From NCBI GenBank assembly GCA_015222855.1, contig JADFWA010000209.1, forward strand, positions 1-15,807: 15,807 nt of DNA, written 5' to 3'. Shown piece by piece: positions 1 through 7,420 of this stretch. Within the stretch, counting starts at the first letter, position 1. Every line of letters begins with the position of its first letter. The notes beneath the pieces were generated by a model. That model worked only from the letters and a program-made list of their open reading frames with translations, was not told the origin of the DNA and made no database searches. This DNA comes from Pseudomonadota bacterium (GTDB lineage: Bacteria > Desulfobacterota > Syntrophia > Syntrophales > JADFWA01). The translations under genes were made by a program, and so were the position numbers.

Positions 1-64
1 ATATTGAGGTTTTAAATAAGCAAATACTGATAAATTTGAATATTTATGATTCAAACAATTTTTA

Positions 65-116
65 TTCTCTGCGTTCTCTGCGACCTCTGCGGTAAAAAAT
101 ATCAGACCTGAGCAGT
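65..116. repeat. CTCTGCG intergenic repeat next to a degenerate TAACTRCTCAGGT word
   Basis: The 7-base word CTCTGCG or a near match occurs three times in tandem at about 66-93 and ends in CGGT. Immediately after it, at 104-116, the minus strand reads GTAACTGCTCAGG, a one-base variant of the core of the element that follows ppsA, engB and the HdrD-like gene in this window. Tandem CTCTGCG words are common intergenic repeats in many environmental bacteria; that is general recollection, not a search result. The rest of 1-148 is AT-rich, and I see no confident promoter or gene in it. Confidence 0.55.
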
Positions 117-148
117 TACAAAATAACAGAGTAAATTTAAGGTTGAAA

Positions 149-556
149 ATGGGTGAAAGGGTATTAAATCTTTATGCCGATGGGGCGTGCCGGGGGAATC
201 CCGGTGAGGGGGGCGCAGGGGCTGTTCTGATAGATCAGGAGGGGAATGTAGTGGGTACCGTCAGAAAATTTCTGGGCGTGTGTACCAATAATGTGGCCGA
301 ATACAGTGCCCTTATAATAGGCTTGGAAGAGGCGTTAAAAAAAGGGTGCAACAAGCTTCATATCTTTCTCGACTCAGAACTGCTGGTCAGACAGGTAAAG
401 GGGGTCTACAGAGTAAAAAACAGCAATCTGAAGAGTCTTATGAAAGAAGTGAGGGGGTTGCTATCATCTCTTGATGGGTATACAATAGAACATATCGTTA
501 GAGATAAAAACAAGATGGCCGATAGATTGGCCAATGAAGCTATTGATTATAAATAA
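149..556 (+). CDS. rnhA: Ribonuclease HI family protein
   Basis: Cytoplasmic endonuclease that cuts the RNA strand of RNA:DNA hybrids (R-loops, Okazaki primers) using two metal ions. The 135-aa product is one complete RNase H fold. Numbering from the ATG, the four catalytic acids are Asp11 (in YADGACRGNPG), Glu51 (in NNVAEYSALI), Asp75 (in LDSELLVRQ) and Asp125 (in KMADRLANEA), with the His-containing loop (IEHIVRDKN) just before the last. The length and the short form lacking the basic protrusion suit the archaeal/Bacillus-type RNase HI subgroup. I chose ATG at 149 because AAGG at 139-142 lies 6 bases upstream; an in-frame TTG at 143 would touch that site. It is followed by a hairpin and the RNase P RNA gene on the same strand. 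The family call is firm; the exact subgroup is less so. Confidence 0.93.
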   Translation: MGERVLNLYADGACRGNPGEGGAGAVLIDQEGNVVGTVRKFLGVCTNNVAEYSALIIGLEEALKKGCNKLHIFLDSELLVRQVKGVYRVKNSNLKSLMKEVRGLLSSLDGYTIEHIVRDKNKMADRLANEAIDYK

Positions 557-557
557 T

Positions 558-594
558 AGTTCCGAGTTCAAAGTTAAACCCGGAACTCGGAACT
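558..594 (+). repeat. Perfect 12-bp inverted repeat between rnhA and rnpB
   Basis: AGTTCCGAGTTC at 558-569 pairs exactly with GAACTCGGAACT at 583-594 around a 13-base loop, starting one base after the rnhA stop codon. A short T run follows at 597-600, so it might act as a weak terminator. The same words (GTTCCGAGTTC, GAACTC) recur at 1000-1020 and 5437-5496, which fits a dispersed intergenic repeat at least as well. Confidence 0.6.
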
Positions 595-603
595 CTGTTT
601 TGT

Positions 604-987
604 GTGTCGGAGTAGATTAGATGATCGCTGGTCCGGTCCTCCGGGCTGGAGGAAAGTCCGAGCTCCGCAGGGCAGGATGGTCGCTAACGGCGACTGGGGG
701 TGACCCTAAGGAAAGTGCCACAGAAAATATACCGCCCGGTGTAACCCACCGGGTAAGGGTGAAAAGGTGAGGTAAGAGCTCACCAGTTCTCCGGGTGACC
801 GGGGAAGCTTGGTAAACCCCATCCGGAGCAAGACCAAATAGGAGAACGTTTGAGGGTGGCCCGCTCGAAGTTCTCGGGTAGTGTCGCTTGAGGCAGCAGG
901 CAACTGCTGTCCCAGATTAATGATCATTGCCCCCTTCAGGGTGACCGGGAGGGGGAACAGAACTCGGCTTATGATCTGCTCCGACAC
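604..987 (+). ncRNA. rnpB: RNase P RNA (M1 RNA), bacterial class A
   Basis: Catalytic RNA of RNase P, which trims the 5' leader from tRNA precursors. The boundaries come from helix P1: 604-617 pairs with 974-987 over 14 positions, all Watson-Crick except one G-U. Conserved blocks appear in the expected order: GGAGGAAAGTCCGAGCTCC from about 648 (P3/P4 entry), AGTGCCACAGAAAATATACC at about 714-733 (core CR-II/III), GGTAA at about 811-815 in the loop that pairs with the tRNA CCA end, and AGAACTCGGCTTATGATCTG at about 959-978 (P4 closing strand and CR-V). The length of about 384 nt is normal for class A. No clear promoter or terminator of its own is visible; it lies between rnhA and the SpoIID-domain gene on the same strand and may be processed from a longer transcript. 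Confidence 0.96.
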
Positions 988-1036
988 GCTGTTAGTTCAG
1001 AGTTCTGGGTTCCGAGTTCTGCATCAAAGAAAAGTT

Positions 1037-2596
1037 ATGTTCAGAAAATCCGCAATAATCTGTCTTTCCCTTTTTTGGTTTTTAATTATTCCTTTGGGTA
1101 ACGGTTATGCTTATGATGCCGGGCAGGCTATGAAGGTAGCCGATGGTTATCTTAAACGTGGGCTTTACCTCGAGGCGATTGGGGCATATCAGGATATTGC
1201 GGACAATTCTGATGTCTGTGAGATACGGGCAAGGTCTATACTCAGGATAGGAGATATCTACAGTTATTTTCTTAATAATCATGACTTGGCGCTGGAAAAA
1301 TATTCAATCGTGAAGGAAAAATATCCCGGTAGCGGGTATGTGGGAAATGCCTGTTTTAATTCAGGAATGATTCTTTGTGAGAAAAGAGAGTATAAAAAAG
1401 CCTTGGAACAATTCAGGATGTATCTTGAGAGGTGTCCACAGGGGATAAGGAGGAGAACAGCCGAATTTATGGTCGAGACCTGTTCCAGACCCCCTTCCAT
1501 GATTGAAAGAAAGGATAAAGTTGGGGCCTTCGAGGTTTCTCCGGATGAGAAGATAAGGATCTTGATCGTTGAGGGTGGAAAGGAGATCGGTATAAGCTGT
1601 TCCATCCCGTTTGTGGTAAAAGATTTCGAGAAGAGAGACACACTCCTCAGACTGCTGCCAGGCCGGATTGCAGTTATAAGGATTCACGGCAGAGCCATAA
1701 AGGTAGATGATGCCGTTTTGCCTTATGACAGCCTGGTTATACTTCCATCTGGGAAGGGGATACTGAAGGTAAACGGTAAATCTTACAGGGGAGAGGTCAG
1801 GATACAGAAAAATGCCGATGATGGGATGAATGTTATTAACGTTCTGGGATTGGAGGAATATCTTTACGGTGTTGTACCAAAGGAGATGTCCCCCCGCTGG
1901 TCTATGGAGGCTTTGAAGGCACAGGCGATAGTGGCGAGGAGCTATGCGCTCTATCAGAAGGGGAAAAGCGGGGACAGGGATTATGATCTTTATTCCACGA
2001 CGTATTCTCAGGTTTATGGGGGACATGATGTGGAATTCAGGTGGTCTAACATGGCCGTGGATGAGACCAGGGGAAAGGTACTTCTCTATAATGGCCGGCC
2101 GGTTTTGACGTATTTTCATTCAAACAGCGGGGGTAAGACTGAAGATGCAAAGAATGTATGGACGGCGGATATCCCTTATCTTAAAGGGATTCCCGATAGC
2201 TATAGCGCAAAGGCTCCAAAATATTTATGGACGCTGTCTCTGGGCCTGGATGAGATAAGGAAAGCCCTGAATAAACATGGTGTTGATGTTGGTGATATAT
2301 ATGAGGTAACTCCTGCTGAAGTCAGTCCATCCGGCAGGGTTGCAAGAGTCAGGATATTGCATAGCGGTGGGGAGACGATTCTTACCGGCAATAATTTTCG
2401 AATCAAGGTAGATCCCACGATGATTAAAAGCACCCTCTTTACGATGACCGGAAATGGGGGCAGAATCCGCTTTGAGGGCAGGGGGTACGGCCACGGTGTC
2501 GGTCTTAGCCAGTGGGGGGCTTACATGATGGCCAAAGAGGGATATTCATACAGGGATATTCTGAAGCACTACTATCCAGGCATTGAAATCAGGTGA
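1037..2596 (+). CDS. Exported TPR and SpoIID/LytB-domain protein, probable peptidoglycan lytic transglycosylase
   Basis: The 519-aa product starts with a signal peptide (residues about 1-26: basic MFRK, hydrophobic core, GNGYAYDA cleavage region), so it acts in the periplasm. Residues about 28-150 hold TPR-like helical repeats (GDIYSYFLN, ALEKYSIVKEKYPGS, YKKALEQFRMYLERCP). Residues about 260-519 are a SpoIID/LytB domain: LEEYLYGVVPKEMSPRW, with Glu283 matching the catalytic acid of SpoIID; AIVARSYALYQ; YSQVYGG; YFHSNSGGKTEDA; and the terminal GRGYGHGVGLSQWGAYMMA block followed by YPGIEI. SpoIID cuts glycan strands stripped of stem peptides; in non-sporulating bacteria such proteins are thought to act in cell-wall turnover or division. 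I chose ATG at 1037: an upstream in-frame start at 881 would run through the RNase P RNA gene and bury the signal peptide. The ribosome-binding site is weak (AAAG). Confidence 0.88.
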   Translation: MFRKSAIICLSLFWFLIIPLGNGYAYDAGQAMKVADGYLKRGLYLEAIGAYQDIADNSDVCEIRARSILRIGDIYSYFLNNHDLALEKYSIVKEKYPGSGYVGNACFNSGMILCEKREYKKALEQFRMYLERCPQGIRRRTAEFMVETCSRPPSMIERKDKVGAFEVSPDEKIRILIVEGGKEIGISCSIPFVVKDFEKRDTLLRLLPGRIAVIRIHGRAIKVDDAVLPYDSLVILPSGKGILKVNGKSYRGEVRIQKNADDGMNVINVLGLEEYLYGVVPKEMSPRWSMEALKAQAIVARSYALYQKGKSGDRDYDLYSTTYSQVYGGHDVEFRWSNMAVDETRGKVLLYNGRPVLTYFHSNSGGKTEDAKNVWTADIPYLKGIPDSYSAKAPKYLWTLSLGLDEIRKALNKHGVDVGDIYEVTPAEVSPSGRVARVRILHSGGETILTGNNFRIKVDPTMIKSTLFTMTGNGGRIRFEGRGYGHGVGLSQWGAYMMAKEGYSYRDILKHYYPGIEIR

Positions 2597-2640
2597 GCAA
2601 ACAGGCACAAAGGCACAAAGTAAACAGGTCTGTTCAAGGA

Positions 2641-2680
2641 TAAAAAGAAGGGGATGCCCATGAATTTATGGACATCCCCT
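2641..2680 (-). terminator. Candidate Rho-independent terminator downstream of ppsA
   Basis: Read on the minus strand, AGGGGATG (2680-2673) and CCAT (2671-2668) pair with ATGG and CATCCCCT across a 6-base loop with one internal mismatch. TTCTTTTTA follows at 2649-2641. It lies about 190 bases past the ppsA stop, with repeats between. On the plus strand the stem is followed by ATATATATTA instead of a T run, so it would be a poor terminator for the SpoIID-domain gene. Confidence 0.6.
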
Positions 2681-2697
2681 ATATATATTATCAAACT

Positions 2698-2768
2698 CTC
2701 GTTCCCACGCTCCTGCGTGGGAATGCATACCTGCTTTTCTCGTTCCCACGCAGGAGCATGGGAACGAG
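2698..2768. repeat. Paired CTCGTTCCCACGC palindromic repeats
   Basis: There are two related units. The first (2698-2731) contains CCCACGC-TCCT-GCGTGGG, a 7-bp stem with a 4-base loop, followed by AATGCATACC. The second (2739-2768) is CTCGTTCCCA and TGGGAACGAG around a 10-base centre. Both begin CTCGTTCCCACGC. Sequences of this type recur as intergenic palindromes in many environmental bacteria (general recollection). No coding capacity. Confidence 0.7.
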
Positions 2769-2770
2769 GT

Positions 2771-2869
2771 GAATGAAACCAATTGAACTAATAAACCTGT
2801 TCCGCTTTTCTTTCTTTGTGCCTTTGGTACGGGCGTATTGCTATACGCTTGTACATACCTGAGTAGTTA
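2771..2869 (-). repeat. 99-bp stop-codon-anchored intergenic repeat, copy 1 (after ppsA)
   Basis: On the minus strand this begins TAACTACTCAGGTATG, and that first TAA (2869-2867) is the stop codon of ppsA. It continues with GCGTATAGCAATACGC, a 6-bp stem with an AGCA loop, then CCGTACCAAAGGCACAAAG, an A-rich stretch, and TTATTAGTTCAATTGGTTTC. It aligns nearly end to end with 12779-12877 on the opposite strand, with about eight differences and one single-base gap by eye. The hairpin has no T run after it, so it is not a standard terminator. Confidence 0.85.
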
Positions 2870-5278
2870 TCCTATCCCCAGGCTTTTTTCAGCCTCCAGT
2901 ACGTCCAATGTCGTTTTAATAACCGTGTCTGAAGTCAGCGACATGCTGTCTATGCCGCATTCGACCAGGAATCTGGCGAATTCAGGGTAGTCGCTCGGGC
3001 CCTGTCCGCAAATACCGATCTTTTTACCCATCTTTTTAGCCTTGGTGATGGCCATCTTTATCAGGTCGAGAACGGCCTGATTTCTCTCATCAAAGATGTG
3101 TGCGATCTGGGCGGAGTCCCTGTCCAGTCCAAGGGTTAGCTGGGTAAGGTCGTTGGATCCTATAGAAAATCCGTCGAAGATTTTGCCGAATTCTTCTATG
3201 AGGACGACATTGCTCGGGATCTCCACCATCATGTAAATTTCCAGTCCGCCTTCTCCCTGTACCAGTCCATTTTCCGCCATTATCTTGATGACTCTTTCCC
3301 CTTCGCTGACGGTACGGCAGAAGGGAACCATCAATTTGACGTTGGTCAGACCCATTTCATTCCTTACCTTCTTCATGGCCTGACACTCCAGGACGAAGCC
3401 TTCCCTGTAACGATCATCATAGTAGCGTGATGCCCCCCGGAAACCGATCATCGGGTTTTCTTCATCTTCCTCAAAATAGATGCCGCCGATGAGGTTTGCG
3501 TATTCGTTGCTCTTGAAGTCACTCATCCTGACGATGACGTCATTGGGATAAAAGGACGCCCCTATCTTTGCCACGCCCTGGGCCAGTTTATCCACGAAGA
3601 AGTCGCCCTTATTGTCATATCCCTTTGTCAGAACCTCTATCTCCTTTTTGACATCAATATCCGTGACCTTGTCAAATTGAATGAGGGCCATCGGGTGAAT
3701 CCTGATGTAATTGTTGATTATAAATTCCAGTCTGGCAAGGCCGACACCGTCATTGGGGATGCCGGCAAGGTCAAAGGCTACCTCCGGGTTTCCCACATTC
3801 ATCATGATATCGGTTTTTGGTCTCTCCATGTTTTCCAGGTTAACCCTCTGGATGTCATATTTTAAAATGCCTTCGTAGACGTTTCCAACCTCCCCTTCGG
3901 CGCAGGATACCGTAGCCTCACTTACACCCTGGAGCTTCTCCGTGCAATTTCCGGTGCCGACAATGCAGGGAACGCCCAGTTCACGGCTGACGATGGCGGC
4001 ATGGCAGGTTCTTCCTCCCTTGTTGGTTACGATGGCGGCGGCGATCTTCATTATCGGTTCCCAGTCGGGATCCGTCATATCGGTAACAAGTATCTCCCCC
4101 TTTTTGAAGTTTTTGATTTCGTCGACAGTTTCTGTGATATGGACAGGGCCGGCGCCGATTTTTGCCCCGACACTCGTTCCGGAAACAAGGGGCGTTTTTT
4201 CTTCAAGAAGTACATAGCTTTCCAGGACATTTGCGTCCTTTTGTGATTGGACGGTTTCAGGCCTTGCCTGGAGAATAAAGAGTTCGCCTGTCTCTCCGTC
4301 TTTCCCCCATTCGACATCCATCGGTTTGAAAAAGCCCGCCTCTTCCGAGTAGTGATCTTCTATAATCATCGTCCAGCGTCCCAGGGTCAGGATTTCATCC
4401 TCTGTCAGGCAGAAGCGTACTCTATCCTCTGCGGGAACGGGGATGGTTTCCGTTGTCTCGCTTTCCATGCCGGAGGCATAGACCATCTTTACTTCCTTTG
4501 ATCCCAATTTTTTCTGGACTATCGGTCTGTATCCGTTTTTAAGTGTAGGTTTGAAGACGTAAAATTCATCCGGGTTTACCGTTCCCTGGACAATTGTTTC
4601 ACCGAGGCCGTAAGAGGCGGTGATCAGGACCGCATCCTTGAATCCCGTTTCAGTATCAATGGAGAATGTGACACCCGAGGCGCCCAGATCGGAACGCACC
4701 ATTTTCTGGACACCTATGGAAAGGGCTATGGATAGATGATCAAACCCCTTGTCCACTCTGTATGAGATAGCCCTGTTGGTGAAGAGGGAGGCGAAGCATT
4801 TTTTGCAGGAATCGATGATGGCTTCTTCGCCTTTCACATTGAGGAAGGTCTCCTGCTGGCCTGCAAAGCTTGCGTCGGGCAGGTCCTCAGCGGTTGCCGA
4901 GCTTCTTACCGCCACGGCAATATTTTCCTCATATTCTTCACACAGTTTACGGTATGCCTTTATTATTTCATCCTTGAGGTCATCCGGAAATTCGGCGTTG
5001 TAGATTAAAGAACGGAGCTTGCTTCCCCTCTCGCTTAAGTTATCCATGTCATGGGTATCCAGATCGGAGAGAATTTTTTTCATTTCTTCGATAATGCCTG
5101 TAGATTCCAATAGATATCTGTAAGCATGGGCCGTCACGGCAAATCCATCAGGGACATCGATTCCCTTGCTCTGAAGTTCCCTTCTCATTTCACCCAGGGA
5201 GGCGTTTTTCCCTCCGACCTGAGGGATGTCACCCAACTCTATTTCATCAAACCACAGTATCAGTTTATTGTCTTTCAT
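2867..5278 (-). CDS. ppsA: Phosphoenolpyruvate synthase (pyruvate, water dikinase)
   Basis: Cytoplasmic enzyme converting pyruvate + ATP + H2O to phosphoenolpyruvate + AMP + phosphate, the entry step of gluconeogenesis from pyruvate. The 803-aa length is usual for PpsA. Residues 1-345 form the ATP-grasp nucleotide-binding domain (VGGKNASLGEM at 21-31, AVRSSATAEDLPDASFAGQQ at 123-142). Residues about 385-475 are the swivelling phosphohistidine domain, with catalytic His426 in TNKGGRTCHAAIVSRELGVP. The C-terminal pyruvate-binding TIM barrel (about 490-800) carries GFRGASRYYD (612-621), SIGSNDLTQLTLGLDRD (706-721) and the Cys757 acid/base site in GICGQGPSDYPEFA. Its ending (GIDSMSLTSD) favours PEP synthase over pyruvate phosphate dikinase. 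The start is secured by AGGAGG at 5290-5285, six bases before the ATG. It is a single-gene unit facing the SpoIID-domain gene; its TAA stop is the first codon of a repeat. Confidence 0.96.
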   Translation of the reverse strand: MKDNKLILWFDEIELGDIPQVGGKNASLGEMRRELQSKGIDVPDGFAVTAHAYRYLLESTGIIEEMKKILSDLDTHDMDNLSERGSKLRSLIYNAEFPDDLKDEIIKAYRKLCEEYEENIAVAVRSSATAEDLPDASFAGQQETFLNVKGEEAIIDSCKKCFASLFTNRAISYRVDKGFDHLSIALSIGVQKMVRSDLGASGVTFSIDTETGFKDAVLITASYGLGETIVQGTVNPDEFYVFKPTLKNGYRPIVQKKLGSKEVKMVYASGMESETTETIPVPAEDRVRFCLTEDEILTLGRWTMIIEDHYSEEAGFFKPMDVEWGKDGETGELFILQARPETVQSQKDANVLESYVLLEEKTPLVSGTSVGAKIGAGPVHITETVDEIKNFKKGEILVTDMTDPDWEPIMKIAAAIVTNKGGRTCHAAIVSRELGVPCIVGTGNCTEKLQGVSEATVSCAEGEVGNVYEGILKYDIQRVNLENMERPKTDIMMNVGNPEVAFDLAGIPNDGVGLARLEFIINNYIRIHPMALIQFDKVTDIDVKKEIEVLTKGYDNKGDFFVDKLAQGVAKIGASFYPNDVIVRMSDFKSNEYANLIGGIYFEEDEENPMIGFRGASRYYDDRYREGFVLECQAMKKVRNEMGLTNVKLMVPFCRTVSEGERVIKIMAENGLVQGEGGLEIYMMVEIPSNVVLIEEFGKIFDGFSIGSNDLTQLTLGLDRDSAQIAHIFDERNQAVLDLIKMAITKAKKMGKKIGICGQGPSDYPEFARFLVECGIDSMSLTSDTVIKTTLDVLEAEKSLGIG

Positions 5279-5345
5279 TTATGACCTCCTGAAGATATTG
5301 TGCAGATAAAAAAATCCATCAACATCAAAACACGAACAACTTACC

Positions 5346-5374
5346 TAACTATCAGTTTGGTTTTTTGAAGTCAA
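5346..5374 (-). promoter_or_regulatory. Weak sigma-70-like promoter candidate for ppsA
   Basis: Minus-strand TTGACT (5374-5369) is a good -35 match. Seventeen bases later TAGTTA (5351-5346) is a poor -10 match. It lies about 68-96 bases before the ppsA start in the only non-repetitive part of the spacer. Position supports it more than sequence does. Confidence 0.3.
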
Positions 5375-5433
5375 CCAGAAAAAAGTTTTAGATTGGATGG
5401 TGTGAACGGTGGGGGTCAGGGGGCAGGCAAAGA

Positions 5434-5496
5434 ACAGTTCCGGGTTCAAGGTTCCGGGTTCAAAGTTAAAAGACACGGAACTCCGAACTCAGAACT
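5434..5496. repeat. GTTCCGGGTTCAA direct and inverted repeat cluster
   Basis: GTTCCGGGTTCAAG (5437-5450) is repeated at once as GTTCCGGGTTCAAAG (5451-5465). These are followed by the inverted words GGAACTCCGAACTCAGAACT at 5477-5496. It belongs to the same word family as 558-594 and 1000-1020 and has no coding capacity. Confidence 0.65.
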
Positions 5497-5551
5497 AAAA
5501 AGACAGGGGTCAGGGATCAGCCGGTAACCGATCCCTGTAAACTGTCCCCTG
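5497..5551 (-). terminator. Rho-independent terminator after the Cache protein gene
   Basis: On the minus strand, CAGGGG (5551-5546), an 8-base spacer, CAGGGATC (5537-5530), an 11-base loop, GATCCCTG (5518-5511), T, and CCCCTG (5509-5504) form a nested stem, followed by TCTTTTT ending at 5497. It begins 14 bases after the stop codon at 5565, so it would end the atpE-Cache transcript. Confidence 0.72.
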
Positions 5552-5564
5552 GTAGCTGTTTTAC

Positions 5565-6887
5565 TTACTCTTCTTCGTCTTCTTCGTCATCCTCGTAGTA
5601 ATCCTCAATCGCACCCTCTGCTCCTTCAGGAACTTCCGACTCTATGGAGCGTGAAACTCCCCTTGTAAGTATCGCTGCAATGAGGAAGAGCAGGATAACC
5701 GAAATGACAATGATCATAGTGATCGTTGCGGTCCATGATTTTACTTCTTTTTCTACATTTTGAGAGTAAGCCTGGGCGAGTTCATTGAACTTCTCCACAT
5801 CCACTCCCATACCTATCCATCCGAACCCACCAGGCTTTGGATAGTTCTTAGAATAGAATTTGATCGGTGCATAGGCCACGAACTTCGTGCGACCCGCAAA
5901 CTTATAAGTCTTGATCCCTGAATGTCCCGCAGCCGCGTCTTTTGCTATCTCCGGCAGGCCACTATCCATAAATCCAAGAAGATTGAGATTTAATACCTCA
6001 TCCCCTTTTTCGGTCAGAGTTTTTGCGGTTTTTTTGGTAAGCGGCGGAACAGGTTTCCCATTACTATAGAAACCGGCTATATGGTAGTCACTCGGATGGG
6101 AGATAATAAACCCCCTGTTGTCCACCATATAGGCGTAATTGCCGGTCGATGCATCCGCCTCCACAACATACTCAGACTGAGTCGGTACAGTATGGTCAGT
6201 AAACTCAGCAATGTGCCTTGTATCAAGAGCAAGGGCAATTATGCCGGCAAATCCCCTATCATCAAATAAGGGAGTGCACATGCGAATTATACCCCTGAAC
6301 CTCTTTCCCTTCTCAAAATCCGGCCTGTTCACATACCAGCCGGTAATGTGAGAAATATAAACTTCCCCTTTCCTGAATTTTCTGGTCCTGGCAAAGTAAT
6401 CCTCAGATTTGTAGGTAGTATTTGCGGGATCACTTACATCTGTCAGTTCTGATCCTGGTACTATCTTCCCTTTAACAACTTTAATCAGTTCCTTACCAGT
6501 TCTGTCGATCAGAGACATTTCAGTGTAGAGGGGGGACAAAACCTTGCGTACCTTTTTATCCTCCTTTATCCAGATGTAGCTCCTCTTCTTGCTTGTAAAC
6601 TCTTTATATGCAGAATCGGTTGCCGGAATGATCGTTGCAATCAACAAATCATCCCTTCTCTCCCCGAGGAATTTAGCCACCTCTTCAGCCGTATTTATGG
6701 CACGTATCCTGATTTCATTCTGGGATTTTTCAGTCAAAACAACCGTCGCCCGCTGCTTTGTTGTTTCTCCCACATTGAATATGCCTTTGGCTATGAGAAG
6801 AGCCATCAGTGATAAGGGGATCACGATAAGCAGGAAGAATATCCTTCCTACGGTGAACAGCTGCTTATCTTTTTTAGTTTCTGACAT
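5565..6887 (-). CDS. Membrane-anchored double-Cache sensor protein without an output domain
   Basis: The 440-aa protein has two membrane spans, residues about 14-36 (GRIFFLLIVIPLSLMALLIA) and 385-408 (TATITMIIVISVILLFLIAA), enclosing some 345 periplasmic residues. That segment has dCache features: an N-terminal helix with AEEVAKFLGERRDDLL, MSLIDRTGKELIKV, YKSEDYFARTRKFRKGEVYIS, TPLFDDRGFAGIIALALDTRHI, then a second lobe with YMVDNRGFIISHPSDYH and VAYAPIKFYSKNYPKPGG. Such domains bind small ligands in histidine kinases and chemoreceptors. Here only about 32 cytoplasmic residues follow the second span, ending in an almost purely acidic tail, with no HAMP, kinase, methyl-accepting or cyclase domain. 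ATG at 6887 is preferred over 6893 because GGGGG at 6900-6896 lies 8 bases upstream of it. It lies 50 bases after atpE and is probably co-transcribed. The fold is well supported; ligand and partner are unknown. Confidence 0.82.
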   Translation of the reverse strand: MSETKKDKQLFTVGRIFFLLIVIPLSLMALLIAKGIFNVGETTKQRATVVLTEKSQNEIRIRAINTAEEVAKFLGERRDDLLIATIIPATDSAYKEFTSKKRSYIWIKEDKKVRKVLSPLYTEMSLIDRTGKELIKVVKGKIVPGSELTDVSDPANTTYKSEDYFARTRKFRKGEVYISHITGWYVNRPDFEKGKRFRGIIRMCTPLFDDRGFAGIIALALDTRHIAEFTDHTVPTQSEYVVEADASTGNYAYMVDNRGFIISHPSDYHIAGFYSNGKPVPPLTKKTAKTLTEKGDEVLNLNLLGFMDSGLPEIAKDAAAGHSGIKTYKFAGRTKFVAYAPIKFYSKNYPKPGGFGWIGMGVDVEKFNELAQAYSQNVEKEVKSWTATITMIIVISVILLFLIAAILTRGVSRSIESEVPEGAEGAIEDYYEDDEEDEEE

Positions 6888-6937
6888 TATCATTTCCCCC
6901 TAAGCTGTCGTTAGTTTTTGAAGTTTATTGTCTTATA

Positions 6938-7315
6938 CTATCCCAGAAAATAGCTCATGAAGGGGTTTGCGTAGATAAGAATCATTGATATGACCAGACC
7001 ATATATTGCCACAGATTCCGCCATGGCCAGACCTATAATCATGGTCATCATTATCTTTGCCTGAGCCCCTGGGTTCCTCCCGACCGCCCCGGTCGCACCG
7101 TTGATCGCGGCACCCATTCCTATACCCACACCACAGCCTGCCACTCCTATGGATAAGGCTGCTCCGATCATGGCTGCAAGGGCAAAAAGAGCCTTTGGAT
7201 ATGAATCTCCCGCCGTCGGAAGCACCTCTGCAGAGAAGGCCACTGGTGAAACTAATAACAACGTAGCCGCTGTTACTAAGAGGATTAATAACACTTTTCT
7301 AATTTTCTGCCACAT
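6938..7315 (-). CDS. atpE: F-type ATP synthase subunit c, probably proton-type, with N-terminal signal sequence
   Basis: Monomer of the membrane rotor ring of FoF1 ATP synthase. The 125-aa product has a signal-like N-terminus (residues 1-29: WQKIRK, then LLILLVTAATLLLVSPVAFSA) and then the two-helix hairpin. Helix 1 is the glycine-rich AGCGVGIGMGAA (59-70), the polar loop is GRNPGAQ (79-85), and helix 2 has GLAMAESVAIYGLVIS with ion-binding Glu100. Compared with sodium-type c subunits of the Ilyobacter kind, Met67 stands where the ligand Gln sits and Val102 where Thr sits, while Ser101 and Tyr105 are kept; loss of Gln and Thr favours protons. AAGGAG at 7329-7324 lies 8 bases before the ATG. 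No atpB, atpI or F1 genes are adjacent; the next gene on this strand is the Cache protein. A sigma-54 promoter lies upstream. Confidence 0.94.
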   Translation of the reverse strand: MWQKIRKVLLILLVTAATLLLVSPVAFSAEVLPTAGDSYPKALFALAAMIGAALSIGVAGCGVGIGMGAAINGATGAVGRNPGAQAKIMMTMIIGLAMAESVAIYGLVISMILIYANPFMSYFLG

Positions 7316-7420
7316 TTTTCATTCTCCTTTCACTGTCACTTAGTTTTTTTCATTTCCCTCTCTAATGGCACAAAAAGTACCTTGAGACAAGAGGGAATTT
7401 TTAAGGGCAAAAGGGGCTTT

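Noticed and set aside
558..600. Terminator after rnhA
   Set aside because: The stem is perfect, but the T run is short and the same words recur elsewhere, so I list it as a repeat.
881..1036. N-terminal extension of the SpoIID-domain ORF
   Set aside because: It overlaps the RNase P RNA, encodes a low-complexity non-conserved sequence, and a signal peptide starts at 1037.
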